NCBI RefSeq assembly: GCF_023159225.1
Contig: NC_063180.1
Span: 10,165,297 to 10,229,296 of the forward strand
Reading direction: 5' to 3'
Length of the DNA stretch: 64,000 nucleotides
Origin: Perognathus longimembris pacificus
Taxonomy: Eukaryota > Chordata > Mammalia > Rodentia > Heteromyidae
Positions 24,087 through 37,168 of the stretch are shown in pieces. How positions within the stretch are numbered: position 1 is the stretch's first letter; each line of letters opens with the position of its first letter. The translations under genes and the position numbers were made by a program. The notes under the pieces are model-generated. The model did not search any database, had not been told where the DNA came from, and was given only the letters and a program-made list of their open reading frames with translations.

Positions 24087-24865
24087 ATATTTGTTTTTTC
24101 AAATACATTATTGATTTGGGGGAGAGGACATGAAGAGGAGGAATGAGTAGTATACACACTATGCAGTTATGCACTATACAGTAGCTTAACTAGTTGCATG
24201 TGTAAACTACTATTTTATTAGTGGTAGTTTTCCTCAATACTTTATACTTTAACACTTGTATCTTTTTTTGTAACTTAATAATCTAGATCACTTGACTGCC
24301 ACTTTAGTATTTAAAATTCACCCCATTCATGTTTTTTGCCTTTAACATTTGGATGTTAGATTTCTGTGCATATTTGAAGATAACTCTCATAAAGAATTTT
24401 TTTCCATTTGAAAAATTTATTTTCCCTGTAAACTCTTCTGACCGCATTCCACATGACTGGTTTAGCACTAAGAGGAGCACATTTATTATACACTGCTGTG
24501 TAACAAATTATCCCACAAGCTTCAAGCTAAAAACAACAAGCATTTATCATCTCACTTTTTCTAATTCTGAAGTCAATTCACAGCAGAGCTGGAGCTCCTA
24601 CTGCATGCCTTCACAAAGGCATGCACTCAGATATCATCTAGCATTGCAGCCATCTCAAGGTTTGACCACGGAAGGGTGTGCATCAGCCACTCAGTAGTTA
24701 TAGACCAGGCTCAGGCTTTTTGTGTGCTCTTGAAAGGAGTTTTCAGTTTCTTACCAGCTATTGGCCAGATGTTATTTCTTCGGCAAGTTCATCAAATTAG
24801 AGAAGACAGAGCAAGTCTGTTACCAGGAGAGAAATCTTAGTCTTTTGTAACCAAATCTCAGCATT
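24087..24865. other. Intergenic DNA with possible ancient mammalian repeat near 24470-24740
   Basis: The stretch TGCTGTGTAACAAATTATCC followed by AAAAACAACAAGCATTTATC and CATCTCAAGGTTTGACC resembles a widespread ancient mammalian interspersed repeat that I cannot name with confidence. The 122-aa open frame at 24329-24697 overlaps it and is probably chance. I see no gene. Confidence 0.45.
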
Positions 24866-25437
24866 GAAGTGAGCCAGACCCAAAGAAACTTAGACTCTAT
24901 GGTTTCCCTCATTGGGAATAATTAGTTCATGTCTAGGATAGTCCTAGAAGAGGATTACAATAGCTCAATTGAATGTCCATATGAATACATAGGATGATGC
25001 TAAGTGAAATGAACTCCAAGTTAGGGAAACAAGTGGTTTATCCTGGTGCTGTTATTTTCAACATACTGTGTGAGATTATGCCCATTTTCCTTTGTCTTTT
25101 TTTTTAACCATGGTTTTACCAATGATAACACTGTCATTGATTTTAATACCCTGGATATTGTATATATGTGTATTGGAACTAGGAAAGGAGACGGGAATAA
25201 CAAAATTGAGTGACAAAGGATAAAAAGATAAAGCAATGCAATAGCAATACTTATAAAACTATATGGTGTAAACCAACTAGAGAACTCATGGGGGTGGGGA
25301 GGGAAATGGGAAAGGAGGAGGCAGGGGAAAATGAGGGATGAGGTAACAAGTTGCATTAGAAATATACTCATTGCTTATGTATGAATCTGTAACCCCTCTG
25401 TACACCATTTTAACAATAAAGAAATGAAAAAAAAAGT
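24866..25437 (+). repeat. 5'-truncated L1 (ORF2 end and 3' UTR)
   Basis: Starts at GAGCCAGACCCAAAGAAAC, the last codons of ORF2, and continues through the GATGATGCTAAGTGAAATG block, the G-rich purine tract near 25289-25340, and CCTCTGTACACCATTTTAAC to an A-rich tail. No clear TSD. Divergence suggests an older copy than the L1 at 41506. Confidence 0.88.
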
Positions 25438-25827
25438 TAGTGAATAAAAAGCTAGTAATAGGAAGAAGGAGATACAAACAAAGAAAATTGAAAAGTTAAA
25501 TTACCAGGAAATGATAGAGAAAGAATCAGAAGGGGAAAGAAGAAATACAGAAATGAGATAGTAATAATTAATGTTGAAAAATTGGAAGTTCTATCTTACC
25601 AGTATGATTAAATATTTTTAATGGACTATAATTACTGTTCACTCATTACAGTGCTTAGTAAAGCATTACCTGTTTAATGAGCACTTAAACCTATTTCCTA
25701 TATGATCGGTACCTTTGTTGGCTCTGTATTATACATACTCCAACTCCATTTACATTGATTTATGTCACAGAACTAGTAATGGACATAGATAAGTCCTTTT
25801 TATCTGGTCTTCAGGGTTTTTCTTTTG
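25438..25827. other. Unique intergenic DNA
   Basis: I see no gene or recognisable repeat. Confidence 0.55.
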
Positions 25828-26065
25828 TTTTTTAATTTTTTATTGTCAAAATAATGTACAGAGGAGTTACAGTTACATACATAAGGCAATGAGTACATTT
25901 ATTATCAAACTTGTTACCCTCCTCATTTTCCCCCCACCCTACCCCCTCCCCGGTTCTCTCCCCACTCTCCACTGAGATGTAAACTTGTTTTACAGCATTA
26001 CAGCATATCTTTTTGTAAGTATTGGTGTTGCATTGATTCGTCTTTTACCCAATTACATCAAGGCA
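25828..26065 (-). repeat. L1 3' end, older 3'-UTR type
   Basis: Begins TTTTTTATTGTCAAAATAATG and contains the CCCCCCACCCTACCCCC pyrimidine block, then TGTTTTACAGCATTACAGC, which differs from the TTTACACCAAACAG of younger copies. This marks a separate, older L1 3'-UTR variant. Confidence 0.8.
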
Positions 26066-26774
26066 GTCTAGTTTTTACTACTCATAATTTTACATAGTTT
26101 ATTTCCGTATTTTAAGATCACAATACTGAATGAAGTGAAAAGACTCAAACTCCTAAAGTGTTTATCTACATAACAAATTAGAAGGGTTGAGTTTCATATT
26201 CAATTCATATCTCTTTAAGATAGAAACTTGCATTATTAACCAATGTTGAACAGTAAAAGATAGTATCTCTCTAAACTATTAGTAAGGACATAGTAAAGAT
26301 ACACTAAGAATTTCAATAATTGCATATGATACATTTTTTTCCAAAAACATATCAATATTAATATTTAAGATAATTTGGAAGACCTCCAAAACATGTTATA
26401 AATCTTTCAGCAATTAACAAATGTAAGTAAAATTTATGTATCTTAAAGGCATAGAGAAAATTAGCCTAGTCAATGACTATATTAAAAATGAGGATGAAAA
26501 TGTATAATCAGTGCATGAGTGCAAACAACGCAAATAAGAGAATGATAGAAGAAAAGAAAAAGGAAAACAAAGGAATGTAAAGCATGCCATTCTGATAATG
26601 AATTAGTAAGTAGCTATGAAGTAAATTTAGTAAGAAGATGAGAAAATTTGAAAATATCTATAAAACTAAATGAAAAATACTATCTGTGTAGGTTATATAT
26701 TACAAGTTACTTATATCTTTGTGTGTGCTTTTATGTCACATTATTTGAAAAAAAAAGACCTAATATATTTTCTG
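26066..26774. other. Unique AT-rich intergenic DNA
   Basis: I see no gene or recognisable repeat. Confidence 0.55.
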
Positions 26775-26965
26775 TGTGTTCTTCCACTTGGATTTGAATG
26801 TAGGACACTGCTCTCTTGCTTGGATTTTTCACTCAGAATTGGTGCTTCATCCATTGAGCCATACACCTTATTCTGTAAGAGTCTCATGGCTGTATCTGTG
26901 TACTATTGCTTCAACTTTTGAGTGGTTAGGATTATAGGTGTGAACCACCAGTGCATGGTTTAATG
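26775..26965 (-). repeat. Diverged B1-dID-type SINE
   Basis: Antisense landmarks remain: CCATTGAGCCATACACC (ID half), GTAAGAGTCTCATGGC (linker) and GTGGTTAGGATTATAGGTG with GAACCACCAGTGCATGG (B1 half). It is strongly diverged. Confidence 0.65.
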
Positions 26966-27325
26966 TATTTGTCCTAAAATATTGTTGCTGGGACAATAGT
27001 GATGAAGTTTTGGTAGGTAAAGACAGTACAGAATAGGTGTATTGTACAGAATGATATAACAAAGGACAAATCTTAACAATTCATCCATCTCTGTTCCTCC
27101 TGTGTGGAAGAGAAGTTGGAGCCTATGATATCATTGTTTTCAGCTATTATAGTCAGAAGAACATCCATGTGTATGTTTTCTAAAAAAATATGTGTTCCTT
27201 TGAAGTGTGATTTTATTTTTGCATTATTGTTATCCTTACATGTAAAGAAGTTTATTTTCACTGTTCAAAAGCACAGAGTAACTGGGGGGAAGTTTCTAAT
27301 ATTTTAAAACAATTATACATTCACA
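26966..27325. other. Unique intergenic DNA
   Basis: I see no gene. Two short frames overlap on opposite strands at 27073-27307, with no motif. Confidence 0.55.
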
Positions 27326-27726
27326 TTGCCTGGTATTTCTTTTTTTATTGTCAAAATGAAGTACAGAGAGGTTACAGTTTCATACATTAGGCATTGGATA
27401 CATTTCTTATACTGTTTGTTACCTCCTCCTTCATTCCCCCCTTCCCCTCCCCCTTTCTCTTTCCCCCCATGAGTTGTTCAGTTGATTTACACCAAACAGT
27501 TTTGCAAGTATTGCTTTTGTAGTTGTTTGTCTTTTTACCCTGTGTCTCTCACTTTTGGTATTCCCTTGCAGTTTCCTAGTTCTAATACCAGTACACATGG
27601 TTTCCAATGTACTCAGATAAGATACAGAGATAGTACAGGTACAACCTCAGGAAGGGGATACAAGAGGGTCATCAATAATAGAAGCTACGGTTTCATATCA
27701 CATGTTGAAAGTTGCCTGGTATTTCT
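27326..27726 (-). mobile_element. Strongly 5'-truncated L1 (3' UTR only) with 15-bp TSD
   Basis: A T tail followed by TATTGTCAAAATGAAGTACAG and the pyrimidine block, ending within the 3' UTR at CACATGTTGAAAG. The TSD TTGCCTGGTATTTCT is at 27326-27340 and 27712-27726. The 3' UTR is the TTTACACCAAACAG type shared with the copies at 5120, 53174 and 58067. Confidence 0.94.
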
Positions 27727-29464
27727 AAATTGCTATTCTGGCCTGACTCAAAAATACACTGACTAGCTGTCAGAAAATGTAGCCAATCAGACTCCTTTGT
27801 GTACTTCAAATGAGAGGTTTTTGCCAGTGAAGCATAGGAAAAAGGCAATTTGCCTTCATTTGTGCTCTTCCTGAGCTATTAAGTATTCTTGAACTGAAAA
27901 AAGCAGCATGAATTTGTGAGAGGAAGGATAGACAAATGCCATCATAATATCTGGTGTACATAGTGAAATTGGAGATAGGTAAGTTGAGGGGATGGGTGGG
28001 ATTGGGTGAGATGGAAAAGAATGATGAAAGGGTATCAGTGCACAAAATGAATTGAACTCACAAACCGACATGCTGTTTTGAAATTCCTTTTTTCAAGTAC
28101 AAAAGGATAATAGGAAAGAAAAAAAACTTAGAAACAAGTTAACCCTAGCATATGAAATGGAATCATAATACTGAATTATTTGTGAACAATTACTTTTATT
28201 ATTTTGACAGGAAAGGGACTAATGTAGAAAGACTGGACATGCTTGGGACAAGTCTGTTAGAATCAGGACTTGAACACATAGCTCTGCTAACTATACATCT
28301 CATCTGGTCCTGGTACTATCAATGCCTGGTCATTCCACAACAGTCTTATGTGCACATTATAGCTCTGGTAATTTTGATATTAAATATCGCTACTTTTTCA
28401 AAACATATATTAGTACACTGACAAATTATAAATGATGGAGTTAGAGGATCAGTATTTTTAAATTATTACAACAAAAGATATAGGCAAGATTAAATAATAA
28501 ATGGCAAAATTAGTATGACAAGATTTAATGAACATATTCCTCATATTCTACTTTCAAATCACCTTTTAAATAAATAAGTAAAATCTGACAGGTACGTCTT
28601 TAGTCAAGTGATCAGAATGAGTAATCCTACCTCTAGAAGGTTCCTGAGTTTTTGTGCATAAACAAAATTGTGTCCCAAGGAAATATCCAATTAGCACACG
28701 TAAAACATTGCTCAAAGCTGATCTAAAATTTGCATAACTATCAGTGTCTGGGAAAGCAAAGGTAAAGGAGACATGTGGTTATAAGGAATAATACTCAGTA
28801 TAGTATGAAGATCTTGATTAGGTGGCAGATTGGATAAGAATGTATAAAAATAATACTGGGAAATTTTAAAGATAGACTACATGTTCAAAATTGTTTTCTG
28901 TGTAAAAACTGCTGATTATGACACAGAAGAATGCATATTGTTTTCTGTTTTAGGAAAGATCATGAACTAACTTCTGATAAATTGTAGTGAATTGGAGCTA
29001 TTATTGCAAAATTTTATTTTGTAGTAATAGTAAAATTAAAGTAAAATTATGTCAAATTGAAATCATCGTGTGCTTTATTTCCAATAAGTGGAAATGTCAG
29101 AAAATTCATAAGGATGTTATTTCTGCCACTGACTCTGTTTTGTTAAAATAGTAAATATACCTAGAAAAAATGTATAATTCCACATTTTATTTCATGCCCA
29201 CCTAGTAAAAACTTTAGTAGTCACATAAGTCTGCATATATCTTTGTGTTTGTTTTTACAAGTGACTTGGTACAATTAGAATATCCAAATTAATCCCGAGC
29301 AAGCAAACAAACAAAACAAAACTACACACACCAAGAAGAAACAAAATAAAACAATAGTTATCCTGAGTTAGAATGAATATGTAACTGGTAATATTGCCTA
29401 AGTGTATGAACAAATTCAAAGAAATAACCACCAAAATAACAATGCAAGTTTTTTCTGAGTTAGA
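27727..29464. other. Unique AT-rich intergenic DNA
   Basis: I see no gene or recognisable repeat over about 1.7 kb. Open frames on both strands are short and unconvincing. Confidence 0.55.
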
Positions 29465-31228
29465 GAAAACAATATAAAATTCATGTGGAACTACAAAAGG
29501 CCTAGTGCACAAAAGCAATGCAGGGAGGCCAAACTTTACTGTAGAGCTGTAGTAATGAAAACACATTGGTACTGAGTACAAAACAGGCCAAAGATCAATA
29601 GAACAGAAGATTCAGAAATGAACCCACAGACCTATGGCCATCTAACATTTGATAAGCAAGCCAAAACATTAAAAAAGGACAAACTTTAAAAAAAAATAGT
29701 GTTGGAGAAATTGTATATGCTCATATAGGAAACTGAAACTGAATTCTTGTCACCCTATACAAATATCAATTGAAAATGGGTCAAAACCGAGGGGGGAAAA
29801 AAGAATTAGAACTTAGAAGCATGGGCAAAAATTTTCCGAGTAACAGGACAGGCACTCAGAAAATAAAAGGGAGAATTGCTCAATGGGATTACATGAAACT
29901 AAGAACTTTCTGCATGGCAAAGAAATAGTTAACAAAGCCTAAAAAGCCTACTGTATAGGAGAAGACTTTAGCAAAATATACATCAGACAATAGCCTAATG
30001 CTCAGAATAGACAAACAGTTCAAGAAACTAAAACTTAAAAGAATCAAGAATATAATTGATAAATGAGCAAATGAGCTAAATAGAGCTTTCACAGAAGAAA
30101 AAGTAAAAATGGTTAATAGACAAATCAAGACATAAAGAAATGCACATCAAAGCAACACTAAGATTTCCTTTCATTCCACTTAGAATAGTTATCATCAAGA
30201 ATACCACCACCAAGTGGAAGGAAGAAGGGTAAGTAAATAGTCATTATATTCAGTGTGCATTATATAAAAATTGAACTACATAACTTGTGATTAGGGATGA
30301 GAGGGGCAAAAATGGTGGAGAAGGATAGAAGGTGTGACATTGACCAAGGTGCTTTGTGCTCATAATCTGATTTATGGAATTGTAACTTTCTTGTACAACT
30401 ACTTAATAAAATAAAACGGATTATGGAGCAGATTGTGAAAAAAGAAATGGTAATACGCTGTTGGTGGGAAGGTAAAGTTGCTCAAACATTCTAGAAAACA
30501 ATTTGGAGCCTCCTCGGAAAAAAATAGAACTATCTTGTCATCCACCAATATCAATTTTGAGCATTTATAAATTAGGATAAAGTAAAGTCACTTGCACAAC
30601 CATATTCATTGCTGAACTATTAACCAGAGCCACAGAATGGGAAAAGTCCAGATCTTTTCAATAGGCAAGTGGATCAAGAAAATGTAGTATATACACAATG
30701 AAGTTTTATTTGTCCATGATGAATGTTATATCCTTTGCAAAGAATAGATGGAAATGGACAAAAGTAAGTGAAGAAAGTCAGGCCCAGAGAGACAAAGGAT
30801 GCATAATTTTTCTCATATATTAAAGATAGAACTAATTTATAAATATAAAAGAAAACACAATGCAGTTGTAGGAGTGTACACAAATGTATTAATGAAAGTA
30901 TGGTAGTTGCAGGAGAGAATTTAAATGGTTTAATACCTTAGAATAAAACAATTCACAGTCCAACAACATAAATACCAGGAAACTAGTAATAGAAAGGTGA
31001 AAGTGATATCAAGGGATTGGGCAAATGAATGGAGAGAAAAGGGAGGTGGGGAATGCTGTCATAATATCCAAAGCATATCCTATCAAACTATGAAGACTGA
31101 GACAAGATGCTGTAGTAATGGGAATATAGGCAAATGAAGAAAGAGGTGACGATCAAGATTCATTTACTCAAATGGATTTGTTGAATGATAACCCCTTTGT
31201 ACAATTAAATAAAAATAATTTTTAAAAA
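29465..31228 (+). repeat. Old L1, ORF2 C-terminal part to 3' end
   Basis: L1 ORF2 landmarks are readable through heavy decay: CATGTGGAACTACAAAAGGC, AAACAGGCCAAAGATCAATAG, GAACCCACAGACCTATGGCC, a TGCATGGCAAAGAAATAG block and AAAGTCAGGCCCAGAGAGAC. The end is GATAACCCCTTTGTACAATT followed by an A-rich tail. This is a different, older L1 lineage from the TSD-bearing copies. A foreign ~210-bp segment interrupts it at about 30209-30418. Confidence 0.82.
30209..30418 (+). repeat. Short older retroelement 3' end nested in L1
   Basis: Between two parts of the old L1 there is a segment with a purine-rich stretch and GGAATTGTAACTTTCTTG, TACAACTACTTAATAAAATA, which looks like the 3' end of another L1 family. 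L1 ORF2 sequence resumes at GTGAAAAAAGAAATGG. The boundaries are approximate. Confidence 0.5.
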
Positions 31229-31617
31229 GGAAACAAAACAAAATCCTAGTAAAAAATTTTTAATATAGGCCCAAACAAGACAGTTAATTTGATTCCTATT
31301 TTGTAAAACCAAATTTTTATGCTACACATCATGTAAAGGCTATTTAGGTGAGCATTTATGAACCATAGCTCATTTCTCTGTGTTACAACTGGATGTTCAG
31401 GCAATAAGATAATGTGTGCATCTCAAATGTGGTCGAACTTCTGGACATTACAGGTTACACTTAAAGGTATGAAACAGTTTCTAATTCATTTATCCATTTC
31501 AAGTCCAGAGTTTCTTATATATGATGTATTAATTTTATGTTATGTAAATGAACAGGCTATTGGTAATTGAGTTATCTCTGGTTAATGTATAAAATTTGAA
31601 ACTGAAAAAAATAAAGC
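31229..31617. other. Unique intergenic DNA
   Basis: I see no gene or recognisable repeat. Confidence 0.5.
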
Positions 31618-31829
31618 TAGCAGGGTACCTATGGTTTTGACTCTAAACTTAATTACTTACAAGGTAAGACCAGGAAGTTTACAGCTCAAAGCCAACTCAG
31701 GTAAAAAGTCTGTCAAGTCCATCTCCAATTGACTCACAGAATATTGCTCTGGAGGAATGCATCAAGTTGCAATGTTCCAGCTTTGAGCAAGCAAGACAAG
31801 AGAGAGTATGAAGTCCCAATAACAGTATA

Positions 31830-31865
<36 letters not shown>

Positions 31866-31893
31866 CACACACACACACACACACACACACACG
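31618..31893 (+). repeat. Diverged B1-dID-type SINE with (CA)n tail
   Basis: Landmarks are TTTACAGCTCAAAGCCAACTC, CATCTCCAATTGACTCACAG and CCAGCTTTGAGCAAGC. The 3' tail region has become a (CA)n microsatellite at 31832-31892 interrupted by CTCT. Confidence 0.65.
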
Positions 31894-31924
31894 AAGCATA
31901 ACCAGTATTAATTTTAAACACTAC

Positions 31925-32800
31925 AAATGAATTACTGGAACAACACAATACTGATGTTGAAATGCAGACATAGACCAATGAAAGAGAAAAGAGAAGGCAG
32001 AAATTAATCCACATATATAGGGACTATTGCTTTTTGACAAAGGTACCACAAATATCCTGGAAAAAGAACACTTCAATAAATGACTAAATTCACTGTCCAT
32101 GTGAAGAATAACAAAACTAGATTCACTAGATTCCAGTCTTTTACCACACACAAACATTAGCTCAAACTGGATTAAAGGATATAAATGTAAAATCAGAAAT
32201 CATGTAAAAATTGGAAAATACTTTGAGATATTTGTTTGGCCAACGTAGTGATGGTAGTGATGAAGAGAAAGGAGACATGTTATAGAAATTCCTTCATAGA
32301 CTAACAAAAAGGTCTATTATTAGATATGTGTGTTCAAAAAAGGGTAAGCCATTATACAAAAGACAGATGTACTCCCATGTTTAATTGAAGCACTATTTAC
32401 CATAGCTAAAGTATGGAATCAACCAAAATGACATCCCTGGGTAAGGAAGAAAGAATGTGTTTAATCAATCAGATGCTAATCTTCAGTAAAAATCATGGTC
32501 TATTCTTCTCAGCAGCATGCATGGTAGTAGAACTCTTTATATTAAGTAAAACAAGGCATACAAAGAAAGACAAATATCAATTTTTTTTCATTCATTTTGT
32601 AGAAATTAAAATTCTATCACATAGAAGAATGGGAGGCAGAGTGGCCAACACCAATTGAGAAGGGGGTGGGGAGGAGAAAAGACATTAGATAAAGGAACCC
32701 AAACCTAGAGCAAAGGATTGAGTCCTACTTTTATATACCAAAGTAGAATAATGACTGTTTACAGCAATATATGATTATTTCAAAATATCTAGAAAATTTA
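31925..32800 (+). repeat. Old L1 ORF2/3' region fragment
   Basis: Readable L1 antecedents include GGGACTATTGCTTTTTGAC, AAACTGGATTAAAGGATATA, TTTACCATAGCTAAAGTATG and GGAATCAACC. The G-rich stretch at 32627-32675 matches an L1 3'-UTR purine tract. It is heavily decayed, with gaps relative to young copies. Confidence 0.7.
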
Positions 32801-33904
32801 TATAAATATTAATGTTAATACACATTAATATACAATTAATAATTATTCATAAATAAAATATAAATTAAAGCAATTGAAGCACTTATTTCCATGATTTGTT
32901 TATTTTACAATGTATAAACATATCAAATAATCATAAATACCCCATATAGATGCACAAAGATGCCTCAAGCAGATGTCTGTCCCCTTTCATGAATACAGAA
33001 ATACCTTGTTTGTTTTACTAATTGGGCAACATCCCTAGCTGTTTATCATTTAGGCTTTTCCATGTACGACATTACACTAGACATAATTCTAATTTTTTGT
33101 CTGTCTATCTAAATCTGATCATTCTTTAACACCAACAATAGAGATCCTTAGATATCATGCTGAATAAAAATTGTGTATTTCTTAAATATTTTATACTGTT
33201 CCCCAAATTATTCTTAAAGTTCACAATTATCACTTAATGTTTAAGAGTGCAATATGATTGGAATTTTTGAAGCTTATCAAAACGATTTCCTCTCCACAAC
33301 TTAAAAAAATAAATACTACTGTTTTAATTTTCTGTGGATTATGTAAGTTTCTAAATATGCTTTTTAGGTTATAGAATAATACATTCCAGATAGCAAGACT
33401 TAAGCAAGAAATTTGTAAAAGGTGTGCTAAATAATTGGTAGTTACATTAAAACAATTCTGTGGTGTGTACCAGTAGTACAAATAAATAAGTTAACAAATT
33501 TCTCTTAAAGGGTTTATTCTGAGACTACAAGATCTACAAGCTATACTAAACAACTGTGGAATTAACCAGCACAGTATCTTTCTCTTATTCAGTTTTCTTC
33601 TTTTACTCTGTAAACAGTTTTCTTTTGTCCTGAACCAAACTTAATTGGAAGTCCAGATACTTCTGTATTGGGTGTTTTTAATGATTATGACTCTTCACAA
33701 TTAGGAAGTAATCCATCACTGTCTGGACTTGGGTCCTTGTACTGATTCTCAGTATGGGCATACCAGTAATTACGTTAGGATATCAACTTTAGCTATGCTT
33801 GATACATTAGAGCTTATTTGCTTCCTGAATCTTGTACTAGACAAGAAAAAAGTAGAGAAAGGTGTTTAATATTAGTTGCTAAATAAATAATTTAATTACT
33901 TACT
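32801..33904. other. Unique AT-rich intergenic DNA
   Basis: I see no gene or recognisable repeat. Confidence 0.5.
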
Positions 33905-34026
33905 TTAAGCTTTTCAGGCAAAGTCTAACAAAGTAGCACTGATGGACCTTAAACTCACAATCCTCCTACCACAACCTCCCAAGTGCTAGAATTTCAGGTG
34001 CACACTACAATGATTGCCCTATTTGG
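33905..34026 (-). repeat. Old monomeric B1-like SINE
   Basis: Antisense B1 landmarks: GGACCTTAAACTCACAATCC, TCCTACCACAACCTCCCAAG, TGCTAGAATTTCAGGTGCAC. There is no ID half, so it differs from the B1-dID copies. Confidence 0.75.
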
Positions 34027-35044
34027 TTTCTACCTTGCCATAATTGTCTTGTTAAATTAAAAAAAAATAACTTTAATAGTCTGTTTTTTTAAACTAGTGA
34101 AATGGAAGCCTAAAAATAGAACACAGTCAAATTTACTGATTTAAATTCCTGCTTTGCTCTCTGAGCATGCTTGTTCAGTCCCCATTCTCCTTCCTATTGT
34201 TAATTTCTATCCACTTTCCAGTCTTTATTCACTCCCTCCTCCCAATGAAACAATTACATGCCAATAGAACATGGTACCATAATACAGAAAATGTGATGGT
34301 ACTAAGTAGTGAGTACCTGCCCTTGAAATATCATTCCCAGTAACAATGTCATCTACTGATTACAAAAAATATATATATTTTGTTTAGTGTCCTGTTGCTA
34401 GTAGTCATAAAGAGTGAAATACTAGTTGCAGATTGAGACTATTTAACAATTAATTCATATAATGGCTTGATTAGAAAGGGCTATAGGGTCCAGGTATAAT
34501 TGATAGGGATTCCTATTGGCTAGCTCTTTTGTCTAGCTTTTAGGCTTACTCATTTTTTTCTACTTAATAGAGGCTGATTTTCTCAGTAAGACACTTGTAT
34601 AACAAAGACACTCAAGGGGAAGATAGAGAATGTAAAATTGTTACAAGGCTTTAGCCTTTCTTCACGATGGTTGTAAAATCTAGCTGTACAAAAGTATATA
34701 GTTCAATCTGTGATGTTCTTGGCAAAGCTATATTTTTTTTTCCTCCTTTACATTCAAGTCTCACACAAAACTGCACATAACCTACTTTATTGATGACTTC
34801 TGTCACGTAATATTTATATCAGACAATAAATATTTCCTAAATTCCATGGCAGATACTGATAATTTTCCAATGAAAAAATTCTTCCCAGCCCAGTTTTACC
34901 AAATTTGTTATTTTGGAATGAAGTGTGGTTTGGTAGTAGAATAATTAACTGCCATGTCCAAGACCGTGGGATCCTCCTATACTGCCTTGTGTTGAGATAT
35001 TGCCTAGCAAAATATTACTTAGTGGTGAAAATCCTTTACTTAAT
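34027..35044. other. Unique intergenic DNA
   Basis: I see no gene or recognisable repeat. Confidence 0.5.
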
Positions 35045-35350
35045 TCTTTTCCCCTAGTAGTAGAAATTCAACTCAGGGTCTTCTGTTAGCTAAGCAACTA
35101 CTCTACTACTTGAGTCACCCCCACAGATTTTTTTTTCAGTTTGTTTTGCTGCTTAATTTTTCTTCAGGTAGATTTTATGTTGTTTGGTTAGGATAAGCTT
35201 TGATCTATGACTTTGCTAATTCTGTTATTTTACTGGCTAGAAATACAGGCATGTACCACTATACTCTTCACTCTACTACACCAGGCTGACTTGGAACTGC
35301 ATTTTTTTTCCCTGCCTCCTGCTCATAGGCATGAACCTTCGCACTTAGAA
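35045..35350 (-). repeat. Possible ID/B1 composite SINE, diverged
   Basis: AAATTCAACTCAGGGTCTTC and CTACTCTACTACTTGAGTC resemble the antisense ID unit. Further right, AAATACAGGCATGTACCAC and CCAGGCTGACTTGGAACTG resemble an antisense B1. The middle is not clearly SINE, so this may be two elements. Confidence 0.45.
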
Positions 35351-35969
35351 CAATATTTTATGTCATTTTCTAGAATGTTTTACTAGCCTTTAAAAGAGAC
35401 ATCTAAGAAAAATAACATTATTTCCAATTCAATATTGTCATGTTTGAAAATGCTTGTAAATGCAACAGAAACTTTGATCCATGGGGATATCAAACACACT
35501 ACATACAGAGGACCACAGATAAACAGCCAGTAGGTACTCCCCCGAGGACCCTTTATGTGCTAACAAATTCACCAACTTAGAAGCTGTTTTATCTCTGGAC
35601 TTAGATGAGGGATTATCTGGTCATTTTTAGTTTTCAACTAAAATTAGGTTTGGTTTCCACTGTGGTAAGGCATCAGTGACTTGGATGTCAGCTAGCAATT
35701 TATCAGTTTCCAGTCTGGTGTTGTTACTCAGGTGTAGACAGGATCCATATTGTGAATACTAATTTCAAATTTCAGATTTGGACTTAGCAATAAGGACTAC
35801 TAAAATTGGTTATATGAAAAAAAAGTTGAGATTTTCAAATTATATGTTTGCACATGATCACATTTCCATAAGCCTGTAGTTTGTGCTGGAGGCCAGATAT
35901 CCCATGCAGGATGCCTTTCTGTGGCTTCATGTATTTGTTACTAAGAGGAAAGAAAGCACAGTGGGAACA
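35351..35969. other. Unique intergenic DNA
   Basis: I see no gene or recognisable repeat. The 135-aa frame at 35881-36288 crosses an L1 insertion at 35985, so it is chance. Confidence 0.5.
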
Positions 35970-36243
35970 CAGAAACCATTTTTTTTTTATTTTTATTATC
36001 AAACTGATGTACAGAGAGGTTACAGTTTCATACGTTAGGCATTGGATACATTTCTTGTACTGTTTGTTACCTTGTCCCTCATACCCCCCCCCCCCCGCGG
36101 TGTTCAGTTCACTTAAACCAAACAGTTTTGCAAGTATTGCTTTTGTAGTTGTTTGTCTTTTTTTACCCTGTGTCTCTCAATTTTGGTATTCCCTTTCAAT
36201 TTCCTACTTCCAATACCAGTATACACGGCAGAAACCATTTTTT
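35970..36243 (-). mobile_element. Very short L1 3' end with 15-bp TSD
   Basis: About 245 bp of L1 3' UTR follows a T tail (ATTATCAAACTGATGTACAG). The TSD CAGAAACCATTTTTT is at 35970-35984 and 36229-36243. The 3' UTR carries GTGTTCAGTTCACTTAAACC, the same subtype as the L1s at 41506 and 59820. The purine tract is reduced to a 13-base C run (36084-36096, plus strand). Confidence 0.94.
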
Positions 36244-37168
36244 ACTCTTGTATGGGGAGAATATTCCCTACATCAGGGGATAATATGATGTATGAGTCAG
36301 TCTTATTTTTGTAGCTATAAGAAAAAAAAAATATATTCTGCCTCCAAGTTATGGAGGATGAGAAGTTCATATTTGGGCAGTAAAATGTAGTGAGGGTACT
36401 GTACTGTTTCATGTCACGGTGGAAATCAGAAGTGGAGAGAGAGTGTGTACCAAGAGTTAATAGGGTGCCAAACCCCCAGAAGAGACAACTGTTTTCATGA
36501 GAAAAAATATGTATTTTTTCATTCTTGAGGGCTCTAGCACTGTAACAGAGCCCTGATCTACTCTGCTTCGTGAAGGCATTAAATTCCCATCACAGGAACC
36601 CTCACAAGCACTCAAACTGCAGCAGCATCCATATATTACCCTCTTAGGACCTTAATGGACTTCGGAAAACTCTATCTGGTAAGCAAATACTAAATTACTA
36701 CAACATGTTCCTTGGAAATATCTAGTGCTGTCAGAGTTGTTAAACTTTAAAAGAGGTTTATTTATAACATTCTATAATATGAGCACAGACACTAAATCAA
36801 ATGGACCAAGAGTGCAATCAACATTAATCAAATATTCACAGGTCACAAAAGACACATTCTACCTTATGCACTGGGAGTAACTGGAAGTTTTTAAATCTAC
36901 TCTAACATGCTGGGAAAGTAAAGAAGTGCAGTGGTTAGAATATTGTCCCTTTTACTTAGTCATACATATTAGGCAGTGTTCAATCTTGATTGATCACTAC
37001 CGGGTCAAATTGTACCACTATTGGTACATGGTTACAAATATTTCAGAGGACATCACTAATGTTGTTATTAAGTGCAAAGTCTAAAATATCAGAGAAGGTA
37101 TTAAAATTGAGGACATAACTTTTTAGGTTAGAAAATTGCAAATGTCATAATTTAAGAAATCTAAAATA
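36244..37168. other. Intergenic DNA with possible ERVL-MaLR LTR remnant near 36500-36660
   Basis: ATTCTTGAGGGCTCTAGCAC, GAGCCCTGATCTACTC and GGCATTAAATTCCCATCAC loosely recall the antisense of MLT1/MST-type solo LTRs. I cannot place LTR ends or a primer site, and no viral gene is visible. Otherwise I see nothing. Confidence 0.3.

Noticed and set aside
36500..36660. Possible solo LTR of an endogenous retrovirus family
   Set aside because: Only loose resemblance; no ends, TSD or internal viral gene can be shown, so it is listed only as a low-confidence note.
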